Shown here: piece after piece, positions 61,287-63,409 of the stretch | How the letters are laid out: each line of letters begins with the position of its first letter | How positions within the stretch are numbered: position 1 is the first letter of the stretch | NCBI GenBank assembly: GCA_964473525.1 | Contig: CAYYPK010000038.1 | Coordinates: 1 to 63,409 of the forward strand | Reading direction: 5' to 3' | DNA from: GCA-2687025 sp964473525 | GTDB taxonomy: Bacteria > Poribacteria > WGA-4E > GCA-2687025 | Length of the DNA stretch: 63,409 nt | Notes under the pieces: generated by a model | Databases searched by the model: none | Told to the model about the DNA's origin: nothing | Seen by the model: the letters and a program-made list of their open reading frames with translations, nothing else | Made by a program: the position numbers and the translations under genes

Positions 61287-63409
61287 ATGGCTAACGAACG
61301 CACACAAGAAGACCAGTTCAGCCCGTTCGGCGACATGACCGCGGACGACGCGACCGCAGGCGCAAGCGAGGAAACAGCCCTCGACAAGGCTTGCCACGCG
61401 TTCGACAACGTGTGGACTCCCATCATCGTGGCGGACATGGACCTCAACCTCGTCTACGCGAACGAGGAGGCCGTCAAGGCAGTCACCAAGTTCGAGCCGG
61501 ACATGATCGAGCAGTTCGGAGTCAGCGTCGCGGACGCCATCGGTGGCTCGATCCACCGGTTCCATGCTGATCCCGCCGCCATCGAGGCGATCCTCCACAA
61601 CCCGAAGGCCCTGCCGCGCAAGTCGCGATTCAGCTTCGGCGGCACCACGCTGACCAGCAACGCGAACCGGCTGCACTCGCCTGACGGCGAACAGCTCGGC
61701 TACGTCGTGGCGTTCAACGACGTCAGCGACGCTCAGGCAAGCGCCGACGAGGCGGCGCGGGCGGGGAACATCATTCGGAACGCCCCGACCAACATCATGG
61801 TCGCCAACCGCGACTGCGTCATCGACTACATCAACCCAGCCATGGAGAAGTCGCTCGAGAAGCTCGCCGACCATCTGCCGGTGGCGGTTGACGACGTCGT
61901 TGGGGCGAACATCGACATCTTCCACGAAAACCCGGCCCACCAGCGGAGGTTCCTCGCCGACGACACGAACCTGCCGCACACCGCCCAGTTGACCATCGGC
62001 GACGAGACCGCGGTCCTCGAGATGGCCGCGATCTACAACCAGGCGGGTGACTACACCGGCGTCACGGTCACGTGGGAGTTCATCACCGACCGGCTGGCGC
62101 AGGAGGCCGAACGGGCCGAGGCCGCCATGGAGGCCGCCAAGGCCAAGAACATCGTCGAGAACGCCGGCACGAACATCATGATGGCCAACCGCGACCTGGT
62201 CATCGAATACATGAACCCGGCAATGTTGGAGTCGCTCAATAAGATCGCTGACCACCTCCCGATTCCCGTCGAGGAGATCCTAGGCGCCAACATCGACGTC
62301 TTCCACGAGAACCCCTCGCACCAGCGACGGTTCCTCGCGGACGACTCGAACCTGCCGCACAGCGCCCAGCTCACGATCGGCCCCGAGACCGCCGACCTCG
62401 AGATGGCGGCCATCTACGATGACGAGGGGCACTACGTCGGCGCGATGGCGACGTGGGAGTTCGTCACCGAGAAGCTGGCGCTGGAGGCGGAGGCTCGTGA
62501 AATGCAGGAGCGCGAGCGCGAAGCCGCCGCCCTCTTGCAGCAGAAAGTCGACGAGATGCTCGTCGTCGTCCAGGCTTCCGCGGAAGGTGACCTCACGCAC
62601 GACGTCATGGTTGACGGCGACGACGCCATCGGACAGATGGGCCTTGGGCTGCGCGGCTTCTACCGCGGACTGCGCGACAACCTTCGTGTCATCCGCGACA
62701 CCGGCGTCAAGGTGAACGAGGCGTCCAACACGCTGATGGAAGTCAGCGAGCAGATGGGAGCCAACGCCGAGGAGACCTCCGCCCAGGCGGACGTCGTGTC
62801 CAACAGCGCCGGAACCGTCAGCGAAAGCCTCCAGACGATCGCTGCCGCGGTCGAGGAGATGACCGCCAGCATTGGCGAGATCTCCTCCAACGCCAGCAAG
62901 GCGTCCCGCATGGCGGCGGACGCGGTCGATAAGACAGACCGCGCCAACAAGATCATCGCGAAGCTGGGCGAAAGCACCTCCGAGGTCGGAGATGTCGTCA
63001 AGCTCATCACCTCCATCGCTGAACAGACGAACCTGCTGGCGCTCAACGCCACGATTGAGGCGGCGCGAGCCGGCGAGGTCGGACGTGGGTTCGCCGTGGT
63101 CGCGAACGAGGTGAAGGATCTCGCCAAGGAGACCGCTCGGTCCACTGAGGTCATCAGTGAGAAGATCGAGAACATCCAGGCGGACACCGCCCAGGCGACT
63201 GAGGCTACACTTAGCGTGAACACCCTGATCCAGGAGATCAACGACGTGCAGGCGATCATCGCCACCGCCGTCGAGGAGCAGACCGCGACGACCAGCGAGA
63301 TGTCCGAGAGCATCACGCGAGCCGCTGCGGGTGGCGTCGAGATCTCCGAGAACATCAGCGGTGTCGCGCAGGCGGCGCACGACACGGCGCAAGGCGCCAG
63401 CGGAGCGCA
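61287..63409 (+). CDS. Soluble PAS-containing chemoreceptor, cut by window edge
   Basis: No membrane helix. Three PAS-like domains: about residues 30-150, then two near-duplicates at about 165-275 and 290-400 that share NIMVANRD or NIMMANRD, GANID-FHENP and QRRFLADD. From about 420 the protein becomes a long helical signalling domain with EQTNLLALNATIEAARAGE and GRGFAVVANEVKDLAKETAR, the MCP hairpin tip that binds CheA/CheW. The gene is incomplete at the right end. A cytosolic signal such as redox state or metabolite is expected, but the ligand is not deducible. Confidence 0.85.
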   Translation, partial: MANERTQEDQFSPFGDMTADDATAGASEETALDKACHAFDNVWTPIIVADMDLNLVYANEEAVKAVTKFEPDMIEQFGVSVADAIGGSIHRFHADPAAIEAILHNPKALPRKSRFSFGGTTLTSNANRLHSPDGEQLGYVVAFNDVSDAQASADEAARAGNIIRNAPTNIMVANRDCVIDYINPAMEKSLEKLADHLPVAVDDVVGANIDIFHENPAHQRRFLADDTNLPHTAQLTIGDETAVLEMAAIYNQAGDYTGVTVTWEFITDRLAQEAERAEAAMEAAKAKNIVENAGTNIMMANRDLVIEYMNPAMLESLNKIADHLPIPVEEILGANIDVFHENPSHQRRFLADDSNLPHSAQLTIGPETADLEMAAIYDDEGHYVGAMATWEFVTEKLALEAEAREMQEREREAAALLQQKVDEMLVVVQASAEGDLTHDVMVDGDDAIGQMGLGLRGFYRGLRDNLRVIRDTGVKVNEASNTLMEVSEQMGANAEETSAQADVVSNSAGTVSESLQTIAAAVEEMTASIGEISSNASKASRMAADAVDKTDRANKIIAKLGESTSEVGDVVKLITSIAEQTNLLALNATIEAARAGEVGRGFAVVANEVKDLAKETARSTEVISEKIENIQADTAQATEATLSVNTLIQEINDVQAIIATAVEEQTATTSEMSESITRAAAGGVEISENISGVAQAAHDTAQGASGA

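Overview
The window is high-GC bacterial DNA with no rRNA, tRNA, integrase, transposase or terminase gene that I can see. Gene content points to an uncultured bacterium of the Candidatus Poribacteria type, often found with sponges or in marine samples: a phytanoyl-CoA dioxygenase family enzyme, two aldo/keto reductases, a SAF-domain oxidoreductase, a DUF4832 protein, secreted sugar-binding-like domains, ECF sigma factors with C-terminal membrane anchors, and exported proteins ending in a shared KLAT-W-R/K motif. This placement is inference from gene content and is not tested by phylogeny.

Left part (1 to 31.6 kb): phage structural genes in three separate blocks, all on the minus strand, with host-like, toxin-antitoxin and secreted-protein genes between them. 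Block 1 (1.5-6.1 kb) holds tail or fibre genes. Block 2 (12.5-21.1 kb) holds scaffold, SU10-type major capsid protein, connector genes, an M15 endolysin and a 1060-residue glycosyltransferase-methyltransferase-glycosyltransferase fusion. Block 3 (29.4-31.5 kb) is a tape-measure-like protein. The same 14-bp dyad element (TCGGWTCAAACCGA) lies 79-130 bp upstream of the first gene of each block, so the three look like one regulon. Portal, terminase, tail-tube and integration genes are not present here.

Between and beside the blocks are conflict genes: a partial HD-domain protein divergent from a SLATT two-TM effector candidate (left edge), a PemK/MazF toxin overlapping a membrane protein, a HEPN/nucleotidyltransferase pair, a DarTG module whose darT is frameshifted, and a Doc/Fic remnant. 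Two paralogous secreted proteins, a SAM methyltransferase, a secernin-like peptidase and a PAS/GAF histidine kinase share this region.

Middle and right (31.7 to 55 kb): chromosomal genes with no phage signal. They include two ECF sigma factors with C-terminal membrane segments and extra domains (one a LamG/ConA-like lectin fold), a second PAS/GAF histidine kinase, sugar- or opine-type oxidoreductases, a C-type-lectin protein, ankyrin repeats, an APH-type kinase, a PD40 propeller and a UvrD-like helicase with a long coiled coil and a C-terminal membrane anchor. Dispersed repeats fill the gaps, including an array of degenerate CCGTAGACCTTTC units at 36.9-37.2 kb.

Right end (55.6-63.4 kb): a chemosensory operon with a three-receiver response regulator fused to a class III nucleotide cyclase, a CheA with two Hpt domains, CheW, and a soluble PAS-containing chemoreceptor cut by the window edge. 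No flagellar gene is visible, so the likely output is a cyclic nucleotide rather than motility.
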